Shown here: in pieces, positions 8,814 through 21,637 of the stretch
Position numbering within the stretch: position 1 is the first letter of the stretch
Layout: each line of letters begins with the position of its first letter
NCBI RefSeq assembly: GCF_001747405.1
Contig: NZ_CP017305.1
Location: forward strand, 2,560,001 to 2,624,000
DNA: 64,000 nucleotides
Reading direction: 5' to 3'
DNA from: Chlorobaculum limnaeum
Lineage (GTDB): Bacteria > Bacteroidota > Chlorobiia > Chlorobiales > Chlorobiaceae
Program-made: the position numbers and the translations under genes
The notes under the pieces: generated by a model
The model's input: only the letters and a program-made list of their open reading frames with translations
Database searches by the model: none
Told to the model about the DNA's origin: nothing

Positions 8814-9936
8814 ACAGATTAAGGTAACGATCAAAAACATACACCCGCCCCCGTTGCTGACCTGTAATCTCTCTCAGGATGCCCTTGCCGATCAATGTTC
8901 GAATCAAGGCATTGGCTGTTGGAGTACTGACATGAATAGCCTGCTCGAGATCAGCCGCGGAAACAATGGGCTTGCGATACAGCAGGTTTAACGCCTGCCG
9001 CGCTGTAGGAGCGCGCTTCCCCATTGAGAGCAATGAGTGTTCGACCTCGGTACGAAGTGCTAAAATCTGCCGAAAAACATCCCGTCCCTTCGTTGCTGTT
9101 TGAGCTACGCCATTGAGAAAAAACCGTACCCAGTGAATGAGGTCATTGCTGACTCTGACCTTCATGAGCGCATCATAATAGCTGGATCGATTTCGCTCGA
9201 AAAAATCTGAAAGGTACAGCGATGGCTTTGCAAGCAGACCCTGGCTGACCAGACAGAGAGGAATGAGCAGGCGTCCGATGCGGCCATTGCCGTCCAGAAA
9301 AGGATGAATCGTCTCAAACTGGTAATGGCTGATCGCAATCCGCACCAAGTGAGGCACGACGATTTGAGTATTATGCCAGAACTTTTCCAGATCACTCATC
9401 AACTCAGCCACGCCTTCCGGGTGAGGAGGTATAAAGGTCGCATCGCTCAGGCTGGAACCGCCGATCCTGTTCTGGATGATTCTGAATTCACCCGGCTGCT
9501 TGCGTTCCCCGCGAACGCCATCCATCAAAATCGAATGGGTTTGCTTGAGCAAGCGATTGGACAGCGGCAGGGTAGTCAGGGATTCAATGGCGGTGTTGAC
9601 CGCCTCGATGTAATTCCGGACTTCACGCCAGTCATCCCTTTTTTCCGGAAGAATCTGCTCTTCAGGCAACAACGCCTCGTCGATACCGGTTCGGGTTCCC
9701 TCGATCTTGCTTGAAGTCTGTGCTTCCTTGACAACATGCATCTCGATAAAAAGGTCGATATCCGGGACAATCAGAGAAAATGCATTCAACTCGCCAAGAG
9801 CACGGGTCGCCTGCTCAAGCAGCGCGTTAATCGTCGGGTCTTCCCAGCTCCATTCATGATTGACAGGTACTGGCTCAAAGCTTTTATACTGATAGCGGGT
9901 CTCCCATCGACCGGCTATGAAAGATTCAAATTTCAT
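8803..9936 (-). CDS. Fic family protein, class II (self-inhibited AMPylase-like)
   Basis: Fic enzymes transfer AMP or related groups to target proteins. The core motif HPFLDGNGRIGR is complete (about residues 217-228). An N-terminal inhibitory helix motif TSSKIEGTRTG (about 74-84) matches (S/T)xxxE(G/N), which defines class II self-inhibited Fic proteins. The C-terminal about 90 residues form a winged-helix DNA-binding region (PTARQALNLLYRKPIVSAADLEQAIHVSTPTANALIRTLIGKGIL). The 377-residue length is normal. Its last codons lie in a palindrome into whose outer arm an IS has jumped; the coding sequence itself is intact. No separate antitoxin is seen, as expected for class II. Confidence 0.92.
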   Translation of the reverse strand: MKFESFIAGRWETRYQYKSFEPVPVNHEWSWEDPTINALLEQATRALGELNAFSLIVPDIDLFIEMHVVKEAQTSSKIEGTRTGIDEALLPEEQILPEKRDDWREVRNYIEAVNTAIESLTTLPLSNRLLKQTHSILMDGVRGERKQPGEFRIIQNRIGGSSLSDATFIPPHPEGVAELMSDLEKFWHNTQIVVPHLVRIAISHYQFETIHPFLDGNGRIGRLLIPLCLVSQGLLAKPSLYLSDFFERNRSSYYDALMKVRVSNDLIHWVRFFLNGVAQTATKGRDVFRQILALRTEVEHSLLSMGKRAPTARQALNLLYRKPIVSAADLEQAIHVSTPTANALIRTLIGKGILREITGQQRGRVYVFDRYLNLFLS

Positions 9937-9978
9937 AAAACGCCTCCCGATTTCAATTTACCGTTCATGCCTGCCACC

Positions 9979-10518
9979 TCACGCCCGGTACGCCTCGATC
10001 CGGTCAACCTCCAGCCGGAAAACCCCCTCCTGTTTATTCGAAATGAGCAGCCCGATCTGTGCAATGTTGGCGCTGTCGAGCGGCGGAACATCGACGAGCG
10101 TTCTGCCGCGGAATGTGGGAACGAAAGCTGAAAATGGCAACTCGATCTCCATCCACTCGTCAGGAACGGTGTCGAAGTCGAATTTATAGACGACCCCGTC
10201 GAATCGGTCGTCGTTTCTCGCCCTGAAGCTGTACCGCTTGCCGTCGCCCTTCACCCTGATCCGGAATCCGGCAAATCCGTCGTAATTCCGATGCTCAAGC
10301 ACCGTGCGCACCGAAGCGAAACCGCCGGAGTTTTCCAGCGACAGGTTGCCGCTGAAGGTCGCGCCTCCGTCGGGATTCAGCCGCATCGCGCTATCCGACA
10401 CGCCGCCCATCACGACGTCATCGACGTTGGCCCAGCTCAGGCAGGTAGTTTTGAAATCACAAACGAGCATGGTGGTAAGGGTGTAAATGTTGTCAAATTG
10501 CCTTAAGGGTTCAGTCAT
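9979..10518 (-). CDS. CIA30-like (NDUFAF1/complex I intermediate-associated protein 30) domain protein
   Basis: Single-domain protein of 179 residues with the galactose-binding-like beta-sandwich of the CIA30 family: WANVDDVVMGGVSDSAM near residue 30, FSGNLSLENSGGFASVRT near 55, and a C-terminal strand IGLLISNKQEGVFRLEVDRIEAYRA. No signal peptide is clear. Eukaryotic members assist complex I assembly; bacterial members are widespread with unknown role. The gene is 42 bases from fic and on the same strand. Confidence 0.82.
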   Translation of the reverse strand: MTEPLRQFDNIYTLTTMLVCDFKTTCLSWANVDDVVMGGVSDSAMRLNPDGGATFSGNLSLENSGGFASVRTVLEHRNYDGFAGFRIRVKGDGKRYSFRARNDDRFDGVVYKFDFDTVPDEWMEIELPFSAFVPTFRGRTLVDVPPLDSANIAQIGLLISNKQEGVFRLEVDRIEAYRA

Positions 10519-10587
10519 AGTAAACGCTCACTTTAGTATAGCAGCCCCAAGCCTCCATACTGAAGGTAGCCTTTAATATGGAGCACG

Positions 10588-11814
10588 TTACTTCCCGTCG
10601 CGTTGACCGCTATCCCTCTCTTGCAGAAGCTTCAGCAGCTCATCGATTTTCTCTGTTTGCTCCTTGATTGCGTTGGCTATTTTCTCCTCGCCACTCTGCC
10701 GTTTCGCCTCTTCAACGACATCGAAGACAATGGGCCGAAGAAAACCGAGCGACAGTCCAAAGAGCCATAAACACGCAACCACGAGCACCGGGATGAATGC
10801 ATACAGCGAATAGAGGAGGATTGGTGTTTGTTCAAAATTTTTCCAAGCGCCCGACAAAAAGAGTACAACAAGGAAGATGAATGGATGAAAGCTGAGGATG
10901 ATGCGGAGAATAATCGAGATGATTTTTGGCGCTATTCTCTTTTCATACTTTGAGAGAACCCAGGGAAACTGCCCGACCTTCATCGCAGAGTCCCGGCTGG
11001 TCAAATATTTTGTGCCATAAAGAGCTGCACCAAAAAAAATGGTGACAAACAGCATGAGTGTCGCCGAGATGATGACTGAAAGACCGGCGAAGGTGACAGC
11101 ATCGATGGGGTCCTTGATGATATTGAAAGGAACAGTGATTTTCTCTTGATGGAGCACAAAAGACAATAGCGTGACCCCTGCGAAAAGAAGCGAGATTGAG
11201 TGCAGCCGCCGTGCATGTTTGAGATTATCGAGAACCGCCTCAACGCTGGCCCCCTGCATCGAGTCCCCTTCGGGAGTCATATTCATCAAGGCTGCCGTTT
11301 TCGTCCCCTGAGAGTAAATGCCGTTAACGCCTCGGGTAATGCCTTTTGCTCTACGCAACTTTGTTTTTGAATCAATGACAGCGCCGGTCAGTGTGGTATA
11401 TAATAGACCAGCTCCCTTGAGATCAGCACCCTTGAGATTAGTACCCTTGAGATCAGCACCCTTGAGATCAGCACCCCTGAGATCACCAAATGCAAGCTTG
11501 ACTATACCAGCCCAATTTGTGGCAGTAGTCAAGCTAATCCACCAAAGTTCAGCACCCTGGAGATTAGCATTTGTGAGATCAGCTTCTAGAAGAATAGCAC
11601 TCACGAGATTAGCACCCAGGTCAGCACCCTTGAGATTGGCACCCTTGAGGTCAGCACCCTTGAGATCAGCACCCTTGAGGTCAGCACCCTTGAGATCAGC
11701 ACCCTTGAGATCAGCATTTGTGAGATCAATTTCTACGCTCGAGTTTTCCTCTCGCCACCGATTCCACCCGTCAACCCCTTTCTTCAAAATCTTCAGTTGC
11801 TCTTTATTCGCCAT
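10588..11814 (-). CDS. Pentapeptide-repeat membrane protein
   Basis: Residues about 29-150 consist of pentapeptide repeats A(D/N)L(K/Q)G that should fold as a right-handed quadrilateral beta-helix. A hydrophobic half follows with about four membrane segments (near LHSISLLFAGVTLLSFVL, AGLSVIISATLMLFVTIFFG, IILRIILSFHPFIFLVVLFL and LYSLYAFIPVLVVACLWLFG). The end is a charged coiled-coil-like tail (EKIANAIKEQTEKIDELLKLL). The function is unknown; a membrane-anchored repeat scaffold is all the sequence supports. The repeat part is nearly identical at DNA level in 15-base steps, so repeat number probably varies between strains. Confidence 0.8.
   Translation of the reverse strand: MANKEQLKILKKGVDGWNRWREENSSVEIDLTNADLKGADLKGADLKGADLKGADLKGANLKGADLGANLVSAILLEADLTNANLQGAELWWISLTTATNWAGIVKLAFGDLRGADLKGADLKGTNLKGADLKGAGLLYTTLTGAVIDSKTKLRRAKGITRGVNGIYSQGTKTAALMNMTPEGDSMQGASVEAVLDNLKHARRLHSISLLFAGVTLLSFVLHQEKITVPFNIIKDPIDAVTFAGLSVIISATLMLFVTIFFGAALYGTKYLTSRDSAMKVGQFPWVLSKYEKRIAPKIISIILRIILSFHPFIFLVVLFLSGAWKNFEQTPILLYSLYAFIPVLVVACLWLFGLSLGFLRPIVFDVVEEAKRQSGEEKIANAIKEQTEKIDELLKLLQERDSGQRDGK
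11405..11735. repeat. 15-base tandem repeats inside the pentapeptide gene
   Basis: Runs of a 15-base unit resembling CTTGAGATCAGCACC occur in two blocks (about 11414-11490 and 11620-11725), separated by diverged units. This is the DNA signature of recent expansion of the pentapeptide-coding region. Confidence 0.8.
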
Positions 11815-11853
11815 AGCCCATCTTTCTCCTAAAATTGGTTATCAAACGCATTC

Positions 11854-13275
11854 TCACTTCCCGATGCAGAATCGATCGAAAATCGTGTTCAGCACCTCCT
11901 CATTCACCACCTTGCCGGTGATTTCGCCGACGTAGTCGAGGGCGCTGCGGAGTTCGAAGGCGATGAGTTCGGTTTCCGACTCGTGGGCGATGAGTTCGAG
12001 GGCGTTTTGCAGGGCGTCCGAGGCGTTGCGCAATGCTTCGTAGTGGCGCAGGCTGGTGACGAGTACGCTCGCTTCGTGCAGTTTGTCGAGGTTTTTGACG
12101 AGATCGCCCATGTGCTGCTTGAGCGTGTCGATGCCGTCGCCCTTCAGCGCCGAGATGCCGATGACTTCGGTGCCGGTGCCCTCCGCGATGGCGCGGATAA
12201 GCGCGTCGGCGTTGTCGGCACGGTCGAGCTTGTTGGCGATGGCGAGGAACTTCGCGTCGGGATGGGCCGCCTTCAGCTCGCGAATTTCGCGGATTTCGTC
12301 GTCGAGCCGCTCCGCGCCGAGGTCGAGCATATAGAGAATGAGGTCGGCTTCGGCCATCTTCATGCGGCTGCGGCGGATGCCTTCGTGCTCGATCTCCTCG
12401 CCCGCTTCACGCAGGCCGGCAGTGTCGGTGAGGCGGAACATCGTCTTGTCGTGGATGAAGCACTCCTCAATGTAGTCGCGCGTCGTGCCGGGCATGTGGC
12501 TGACGATGGCGCGCTCCTGACCGAGTAACATGTTGAGCAGCGTGGACTTACCGGCGTTCGGCTTACCGGCGATGACCGTCGAGACCCCTTCGCTGACGAG
12601 CCGCCCGTGCTGGTAGGAGTCGATGAGCCGGTTGACTTCACCCCGCAGCGTTTCGACTTGCGCGGTCAGTTCGGCGCGGCTCTGGAACTCGACCTCCTCC
12701 TCGCCGAAGTCGAGTTCGAGTTCGATGAGAGCGCAGGAGCGGATGAGCTGCTCGCGCAACTCGCCGAGCCGCTTCGACAGGTCGCCCTTCATCTGGCTCA
12801 CCGCCGTGCGGTAGGCCGATTCAGTGCGGGCGTGGATCATCTCGCCGATCGCCTCGGCCTGCAACAGGTCGATGCGCCCGTTGAGGAAGGCGCGGCGGGT
12901 GAACTCGCCCGGCTCGGCGAGGCGGCAGCCGTGGTCGAGCATGAGCCGCAGCACACGCCCCACCACCACCGGCCCGCCGTGGCAGGTGAACTCCACCATC
13001 TCCTCGGCGGTGAAGGAGCGCGGCGAGCGAAAAACGAGCGCGATCACCTCATCGACCATCTCCTCGCCGTCGTGGAGTCGCCCGAAGTGCGCCGTGTAAC
13101 CGGCGGCGGCGGCGAGCTTGTCGCTGCCGTGCGCCTTGCGGAAGACGCGGTCGGCGATGTCGAGCACCCCCGCGCCGCTGATGCGCACGATGGCGAGCGC
13201 CCCGACGCCAACCGGCGTGGCGATGGCGGCGATGGGGTGGCCGGGAACGGGCAAGTGAAGATCGGAGGATGACAT
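11854..13275 (-). CDS. mnmE: tRNA-modifying GTPase MnmE
   Basis: With MnmG, MnmE forms the 5-carboxymethylaminomethyl modification on wobble uridine of certain tRNAs. The N-terminal folate-binding domain is PIAAIATPVGVGALAIVRISG. A helical domain holds an inserted G domain with P-loop GKPNAGKSTLLN, switch II DTAGLREAGEEIEHEG and the NKLD specificity motif. The C-terminal hallmark FCIGK is present with its essential Cys. The 473-residue length is standard. The partner mnmG is not in this window. Confidence 0.96.
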   Translation of the reverse strand: MSSSDLHLPVPGHPIAAIATPVGVGALAIVRISGAGVLDIADRVFRKAHGSDKLAAAAGYTAHFGRLHDGEEMVDEVIALVFRSPRSFTAEEMVEFTCHGGPVVVGRVLRLMLDHGCRLAEPGEFTRRAFLNGRIDLLQAEAIGEMIHARTESAYRTAVSQMKGDLSKRLGELREQLIRSCALIELELDFGEEEVEFQSRAELTAQVETLRGEVNRLIDSYQHGRLVSEGVSTVIAGKPNAGKSTLLNMLLGQERAIVSHMPGTTRDYIEECFIHDKTMFRLTDTAGLREAGEEIEHEGIRRSRMKMAEADLILYMLDLGAERLDDEIREIRELKAAHPDAKFLAIANKLDRADNADALIRAIAEGTGTEVIGISALKGDGIDTLKQHMGDLVKNLDKLHEASVLVTSLRHYEALRNASDALQNALELIAHESETELIAFELRSALDYVGEITGKVVNEEVLNTIFDRFCIGK

Positions 13276-13296
13276 AAGTCGATACGAGGTTATAAG

Positions 13297-13968
13297 TTAC
13301 AAAGGCCGGACAGTCATTTCATCGGGAAGCATTCCGTCGGGGAGCTGGACAAGTAAAACGATCAGCCGGGCAAGATCGCCTGGCTGCATTAACTTTTTCG
13401 GCTCGACACCGGCATGGTCGAAAAATTCGGTCATGACCGAGCCGGGGTTGAGGCACGCCACGCGGATGCCGAAGCCGCGCAGCTCCTCCATGAGCGATTC
13501 GGAGAAGCCGTTGACCGCGAACTTCGAGGCGCAGTAGGCGGTGCCGCCCTTGATGCCGCGCTTGCCCGCCACCGAGCCGACGTTGACGATCATGCCGCGC
13601 CCGGCCTTTTTCATCGCGGGCGCGACCTTGCGCGAGCAGAGGAACATGGCCGTCAGATTGGTGTCGATCAGCCGCCGCCACTCCGCCGGATCGATCAGCT
13701 CGATGTCGCGGAAAAAGCCGAACCCGGCGTTGTTCACCAGCAGATCGACGCGCCCGCGCTCCGCGAAAACGGCGTCGAACGCCCGGTCGATTTCGGCTTC
13801 GCGCGTCACGTCGGTCTTGAACCAGCGGAACCGCTCGTGCGCGACGGGCGTCTCCCGGCGGCTGAGGCCGAACACCACAGCTCCGGCGTCAAGCAGCGCG
13901 CGGCAGACGGCAAGTCCGATGCCGGAACTCGATCCGGTCACGACGGCGGTTTTCTCTGCGAGGTTCAT
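13297..13968 (-). CDS. Short-chain dehydrogenase/reductase
   Basis: NAD(P)-dependent oxidoreductase of the classical SDR fold. The nucleotide-binding motif TGSSSGIG is near residue 11 and NNAG near 80. The catalytic Ser is in VNVGSVAGKRGIKGG, and the YCASK motif gives Tyr and Lys. PGSVMTEF is the substrate-loop start. At 223 residues it is slightly short at the C-terminus but has all catalytic residues. The substrate is unknown. It lies 21 bases upstream of mnmE on the same strand. Confidence 0.87.
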   Translation of the reverse strand: MNLAEKTAVVTGSSSGIGLAVCRALLDAGAVVFGLSRRETPVAHERFRWFKTDVTREAEIDRAFDAVFAERGRVDLLVNNAGFGFFRDIELIDPAEWRRLIDTNLTAMFLCSRKVAPAMKKAGRGMIVNVGSVAGKRGIKGGTAYCASKFAVNGFSESLMEELRGFGIRVACLNPGSVMTEFFDHAGVEPKKLMQPGDLARLIVLLVQLPDGMLPDEMTVRPL

Positions 13969-14004
13969 GTTTCGTTTGTTATGGTGTCAAGAATCCTAAA
14001 CCCC

Positions 14005-14105
14005 CGTCATTGCGAGGAGCGTAGCGACGCGGCAATCCATGCGGAGTCAGCAAAGGCGCACAAGATGGATCGCCACGCCCCGACAGGTCGGGACTCGCGA
14101 TGACG
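14005..14105. repeat. Dispersed palindromic repeat
   Basis: Starts CGTCATTGCGAGGAGCG and ends CTCGCGATGACG, inverted ends enclosing about 75 bases that include GGCAATCC and GGATCGCC as a second inverted pair. The structure is that of the REP/MITE-like repeat widespread in many bacterial genomes. It lies in the spacer between the SDR gene and mazG. Confidence 0.65.
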
Positions 14106-14218
14106 AGTCTCCGTTATCATCTTTTAATACTGATAGCTTGATTCGTCCTCATTTCAATAGTAAGAATTCTGCACACGAAAGAGTAACTTTGGGCACATCG
14201 CAACAAGCCCCTGACATC

Positions 14219-15037
14219 ATGACGCACGAAGAACAGCAATCCATCGAAGCCCTCAAAGAGTCCGTCCTCAATCACAACGCCGTCACGCCTGCCGAGCACT
14301 TCGAGCGGGTGGTAAATCTGGTGCAGGTATTGCGGTCGGAGTGCCCGTGGGATCGCAAGCAAACGCCAGAGTCGCTCGCCCACCTGCTGCTCGAAGAGAG
14401 CTACGAGCTAATACACGCCATCGACGCAGGCGACGATCCAGAGCTGAAAAAAGAGCTGGGCGACCTGTTCCTGCACGTCTGCTTCCAAGTATTGCTGGCC
14501 GACGAGGCCGGGAAGTTCTCGTTTATCGATGTGTTCGAGGCGCTCTGCCACAAGCTCATCAGCCGCCATCCGCATGTTTTCGGCAGCGTGAAGGCCGACA
14601 CCGAAGAGGAGGTGCTGGGCAACTGGGAGAATCTCAAGATGAAGGAGGGGCGCAAAAGCCTGCTCGACGGCGTGCCGAAGGCGATGTCGGAGCTGCTGCG
14701 GGCCTACCGGGTGCAGAAGAAGGTGGCGGGCGTGGGCTTCGACTGGCCGAGCGACGAGGGGGTGCTCGACAAGCTCACGGAGGAGATCGGCGAGCTGCGC
14801 AACGCGGCGAGCAAACAGGAGCGCGAAGAGGAGTTCGGCGACCTGCTCTTCACCATCGTCAACTACAGCCGCTTCATCGACACGAACCCCGAAGACGCCC
14901 TGCGCAAGGCGACCAACAAGTTCATGGATCGCTTCCGCAAGGTCGAGGAGTCGGTGCTGTCGTCAGGCCGGAGCTGGCCGGAGTTCTCCGCCGACGAGCT
15001 GGACGAGCTGTGGAACGAGGCGAAGAAGGGAGGCTGA
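14219..15037 (+). CDS. mazG: Nucleoside triphosphate pyrophosphohydrolase MazG
   Basis: All-alpha NTP pyrophosphatase that hydrolyses NTPs to NMP and PPi (house-cleaning). Two MazG domains are present. The first has the signature LRSECPWDRKQTPESLAHLLLEESYELIHAID with the metal-binding EExxE pattern and ELGDLFLHVCFQ; the second has LTEEIGELRNAASKQEREEEFGDLLFTIVN. The open frame reaches back to 14039 through the dispersed repeat. The ATG at 14219, followed by MTHEEQQSIEALKE, gives 272 residues, the usual length, so I start there. Confidence 0.94.
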   Translation: MTHEEQQSIEALKESVLNHNAVTPAEHFERVVNLVQVLRSECPWDRKQTPESLAHLLLEESYELIHAIDAGDDPELKKELGDLFLHVCFQVLLADEAGKFSFIDVFEALCHKLISRHPHVFGSVKADTEEEVLGNWENLKMKEGRKSLLDGVPKAMSELLRAYRVQKKVAGVGFDWPSDEGVLDKLTEEIGELRNAASKQEREEEFGDLLFTIVNYSRFIDTNPEDALRKATNKFMDRFRKVEESVLSSGRSWPEFSADELDELWNEAKKGG

Positions 15038-15127
15038 GCCAATCAGGCTTCCATCCGATGCGTCAAACAACAATGATGAGGCGGTCTCAAAAGCAATCCA
15101 CAACAGTAAAGCAAGTCTGCATTTGAT

Positions 15128-15249
15128 TGTCATTCTGAACGAAGTGAAGAATCCAGTTTCTTTGAAGCCACCAGATAACAGAATAATGTAAAAAGCGTTA
15201 CAAACTTTTCTGGATTCTTCGCCCGACTGCGTCGGACTCAGAATGACAC
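15128..15249. repeat. Dispersed inverted repeat (second family)
   Basis: TGTCATTCTGAACGAAGTGA opens the element and TCAGAATGACA closes it. An inner pair GAATCCAG/CTGGATTC is also inverted. It occupies the convergent spacer between mazG and the esterase gene. It is related in style to, but different in sequence from, the repeat at 14005. Confidence 0.65.
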
Positions 15250-15274
15250 CAGAAGCAAACGGAACGCGTTCAAC

Positions 15275-15922
15275 TCAGACGAACTCCATCTCCGCCAGAA
15301 ACCTCCCCGCCGCCTCGAAATACTCGCCGGTCGGCCCGTGTCCCCCCCGAAAAAGCGTCATCGCCGGATCGAGGCCAGCCTGTCGCAACCGGATAATGTC
15401 GGCCTCAAAGCGCTTCTGCGAATAAAGACGGTCGCGCTCGCCCCGGCCAATGTGCACGGCTCGCATCCGGGCGAGATCGCCGAGTTCCGGCGGGATGTCG
15501 CCGCCGAGCAGCATCACGGCTGACACAGCGTGACGACCGAGCAGCGCCGCGCGGCTTGCCATGCCCGCGCCTTGCGAATAGCCGTGCATGACGAGGCGGC
15601 CATCGACCGGCAGCTCCGCCGTGACCTTGGCGATGACGGCATCGACGTAACGCACGTTTTCGGCAATGCGCAACTCGCGGTCGCGCCGCGTCATCCAGCT
15701 CGCGCCGGGCTGGCCTTTGGCGTTGATGAAGGGGTGAAGCGCTTCGATGGAGAGTCGAATCCATTTGCCCGATCCGGGAATATTCCGCAGCAGCTCCAGC
15801 TCGTCTTCGGCGGTCTGGCCGTAGCCATGGAATCCGGCGAGCAGCGGTAACGGGCCAACACCATCTGGCGATTCGACGAGGTAGCGCCCAGTGACCGTGG
15901 TTTCGAGGTGGTGTTCCTGCAT
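15275..15922 (-). CDS. Alpha/beta hydrolase (phospholipase/carboxylesterase type)
   Basis: Serine hydrolase of the Abhydrolase_2 type. The nucleophile elbow is GYSQG, in VMHGYSQGAGMASRAAL. The oxyanion region is LLAGFHGYGQTAEDEL. The catalytic His is probably in FRGGHGPTGEYF near the C-terminus, with Asp in IGRGERDRLYSQKRF. No signal peptide is seen, so it is probably cytoplasmic. The frame is open to 15952; the ATG at 15922 (MQEHHLETTV) is the more likely start. It lies just downstream of the trehalose/maltose genes on the same strand, but a functional link is only inferred. Confidence 0.8.
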   Translation of the reverse strand: MQEHHLETTVTGRYLVESPDGVGPLPLLAGFHGYGQTAEDELELLRNIPGSGKWIRLSIEALHPFINAKGQPGASWMTRRDRELRIAENVRYVDAVIAKVTAELPVDGRLVMHGYSQGAGMASRAALLGRHAVSAVMLLGGDIPPELGDLARMRAVHIGRGERDRLYSQKRFEADIIRLRQAGLDPAMTLFRGGHGPTGEYFEAAGRFLAEMEFV

Positions 15923-16000
15923 GGAGGTTTTCTTGAGAAAGGATGTTCGCACGCCCAGCCTCTCCTCTTGTGGCGAAGAGGCTGGCGGCGAATACGAAGG

Positions 16001-19327
<3,327 letters not shown>

Positions 19328-19351
19328 TGGTGCTTGAAAAATGAGTGTAGA

Positions 19352-21370
19352 TTATGATGGCAGATTGACCCTGAAAATATGCGCGGGCATCCGGTGCGGA
19401 TCCAGCTCGATGTAGTTCCACTCGCCGTTCCACTCGAAGGTGCGCCCGGAGAGCAGGTCTTCGACCGTGAAGCGCTCGGTGTGTGGCAACCCGAACTTTT
19501 CGAGCGGGAAGCGCAGCCAGCCGCCACGCGTGTTCCTGTCGTCGAGCGTGACCACGGTGAGAATGATGTTCGCGCCATCTGGCGAGCACTTGACGTAGCC
19601 GATGAGCTGGTCGTGCTCCTGACCCTGCGACACGTCGATCTTCACGAACGTAATGTCGTTAGTTTGCTGGAGCGCCGGATTGTTGTGGCGGATGCGGTTG
19701 ACCATCGCGATCTCCGAGCGGATATTGCCGGGACGGTCGAGATCCCACTGCCTGATCTCATACTTCTCCGAGTCGATGTACTCCTCCTTTCCGGGATAGG
19801 GCGCATTTTCGCACAGCTCGTAGGCCGGGCCGTACATGCCGTAGTTCGACGAGAGCGTGGCGGCGAGCACGAAGCGGATGATAAACTTCTCGCGACTGCC
19901 CCCCTGCAACTCCTCGTGCAGAATATCGGGCGTGTTGGGCCAGAAGTTCGGGCGCATGTACTCCCGCAGCTCGGTCTGGGTCAGCTCGGTGAGATACTCC
20001 TGAAGATCGTGCTTCGTATTACGCCAGGTGAAGTAGGTGTAGGAGTGGGTGTAACCTCCCTTGGCGAGACGCGCCATCAGCTTCGGGCGGGTGAAGGCCT
20101 CGGCGAGGAACATCGCTTCGGGATGCTGCTCACGGATCGAACCGATGGCCCACTCCCAGAAGGCGAACCCCTTGGTGTGCGGATTGTCCACGCGGAACAC
20201 CGTCACCCCCTTGCCGATCCAGAAGAGAAAAACGTCGCGCAGCGCGATCCAGAGATTCTGCCAGTCCGCTGACTCGAAGTCGATGGGCAGAATGTCCTCG
20301 TAGCGCTTGGGCGGATTCTCGGCGAACTGCACCGTGCCGTCGGGCCGCCAGCGAAACCACTGCGGATGCTCCTGCACCCACGGATGGTCGGGCGAGCACT
20401 GGAACGCGATGTCGAGCGCCACCGAAATGCCGTGCATCTCAGACTCCCGGACGAAGGCCTCGAACTCCTCCATCGTGCCGAGTTCGGGATGCACCGAGGT
20501 GTGCCCTCCGTCGGCGCTGCCAATCGCCCAGCAGCTTCCCGGATCCTCCGGCCCGGCGACGAGCGCATTGTTCTTTCCCTTGCGCTTGGCGAGACCGATG
20601 GGATGGATCGGCGGCAGGTAGATGACGTCGAAGCCCATCAGCGCGATGCGCGGCAAGAGCCTCATGCAGTCACGGAAGGTGCCGTGCCTGCCCGGCTCTT
20701 CCGACCACGAGCGGGGGAAAAATTCGTACCAGGTGCTGAACCCGGCGAGCTTCCGGTCGCACTGGAGCTGAAGCGCCTTTTCGTAGAGGCTCGCCATAGC
20801 CTTTTCGGGCGCTCGCCGCATCGCCGCCAGAAGCTCCTCGCCCAGCGCTGCTTCGACCGCCGCATCGCTCCCGCCGACCGAGAGCAGGCCGACGTAGTGG
20901 TGCAGCGTGCCCGCATCCTCGTCCGCCGCCCGCGCCGCGCCAAGCTCCACGAGCGTCGCGCCGATGCGCAGGTCGAGCGCCACATCCTGCCCCGCGTCGA
21001 GCTTCTTCTGCAACCCTTTGCGCCAGGTCTCGAAATGATCGACCCACGCCCGCACGGTATATTCATACATCCCCGGCTCGCCCACCACGAACGACGCCGT
21101 CCAGCGGTCGTTGCCGAGATCAGCCATCGGAACCGCGCTCCACTCCGCCTCGCCCTTGCGGCGATGGAGCAGCTCGGCCACAATGGTATCCGCGCCGTCG
21201 GTGAAAATATCGGCTTCGACCATCATCCGCTCGCCCTCGACTCTCTTGACGGGAAAGCGGCCTCCATCGATTTCAGGAAATACGCGGTCGATCACGACGC
21301 GGCGGCGGCCATCGAAAGGCCGATCCCGATCCGTCATGATTGGGGCAGGCGGAATAAACTCTGGTTTCAT
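19352..21370 (-). CDS. glgE: Maltose-1-phosphate maltosyltransferase GlgE
   Basis: Extends alpha-1,4-glucan by transferring maltosyl units from maltose 1-phosphate. The N-terminal beta-sandwich (residues about 25-130) is followed by a GH13_3 catalytic barrel. FSTWYEFFPRSW and VIYLPPIHPIG are the family signatures. The nucleophile Asp is in VTVFRVDNPHTKGFAFWEW and the catalytic Glu in FLAEAFTRPKLM. The 672-residue length is typical. With the downstream TreS-maltokinase fusion it forms the trehalose-to-glucan route. The branching enzyme GlgB is not in this window. Confidence 0.96.
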   Translation of the reverse strand: MKPEFIPPAPIMTDRDRPFDGRRRVVIDRVFPEIDGGRFPVKRVEGERMMVEADIFTDGADTIVAELLHRRKGEAEWSAVPMADLGNDRWTASFVVGEPGMYEYTVRAWVDHFETWRKGLQKKLDAGQDVALDLRIGATLVELGAARAADEDAGTLHHYVGLLSVGGSDAAVEAALGEELLAAMRRAPEKAMASLYEKALQLQCDRKLAGFSTWYEFFPRSWSEEPGRHGTFRDCMRLLPRIALMGFDVIYLPPIHPIGLAKRKGKNNALVAGPEDPGSCWAIGSADGGHTSVHPELGTMEEFEAFVRESEMHGISVALDIAFQCSPDHPWVQEHPQWFRWRPDGTVQFAENPPKRYEDILPIDFESADWQNLWIALRDVFLFWIGKGVTVFRVDNPHTKGFAFWEWAIGSIREQHPEAMFLAEAFTRPKLMARLAKGGYTHSYTYFTWRNTKHDLQEYLTELTQTELREYMRPNFWPNTPDILHEELQGGSREKFIIRFVLAATLSSNYGMYGPAYELCENAPYPGKEEYIDSEKYEIRQWDLDRPGNIRSEIAMVNRIRHNNPALQQTNDITFVKIDVSQGQEHDQLIGYVKCSPDGANIILTVVTLDDRNTRGGWLRFPLEKFGLPHTERFTVEDLLSGRTFEWNGEWNYIELDPHRMPAHIFRVNLPS

Positions 21371-21637
21371 AGGCTGTAATGAGTGGAACTTCGGATAGTA
21401 CCTCCGGAGGCCGGAAGCGCTGTTCGGGAAGAGGCCCAGACCATCGTCATACGGCAGACCGATGGCGGAAACCCCTGTTTTTCATCCATGAAAATATGAA
21501 ATGTACCACTCTTTCCCCCGCAGGGAAGCATCTTATTTACGCCGTCGCGAACTTCACACCCCGCCGGATTTGTTTTGATTGAAAAAAATGATTCTTTTCG
21601 TGAGCACAGTTTCAACCACAATCTGACTTTTACGACC

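Noticed and set aside
11405-11735. CRISPR-like array
   Set aside because: The repeats are 15-base coding units inside the pentapeptide gene without spacers; no cas genes and no other array in the window.
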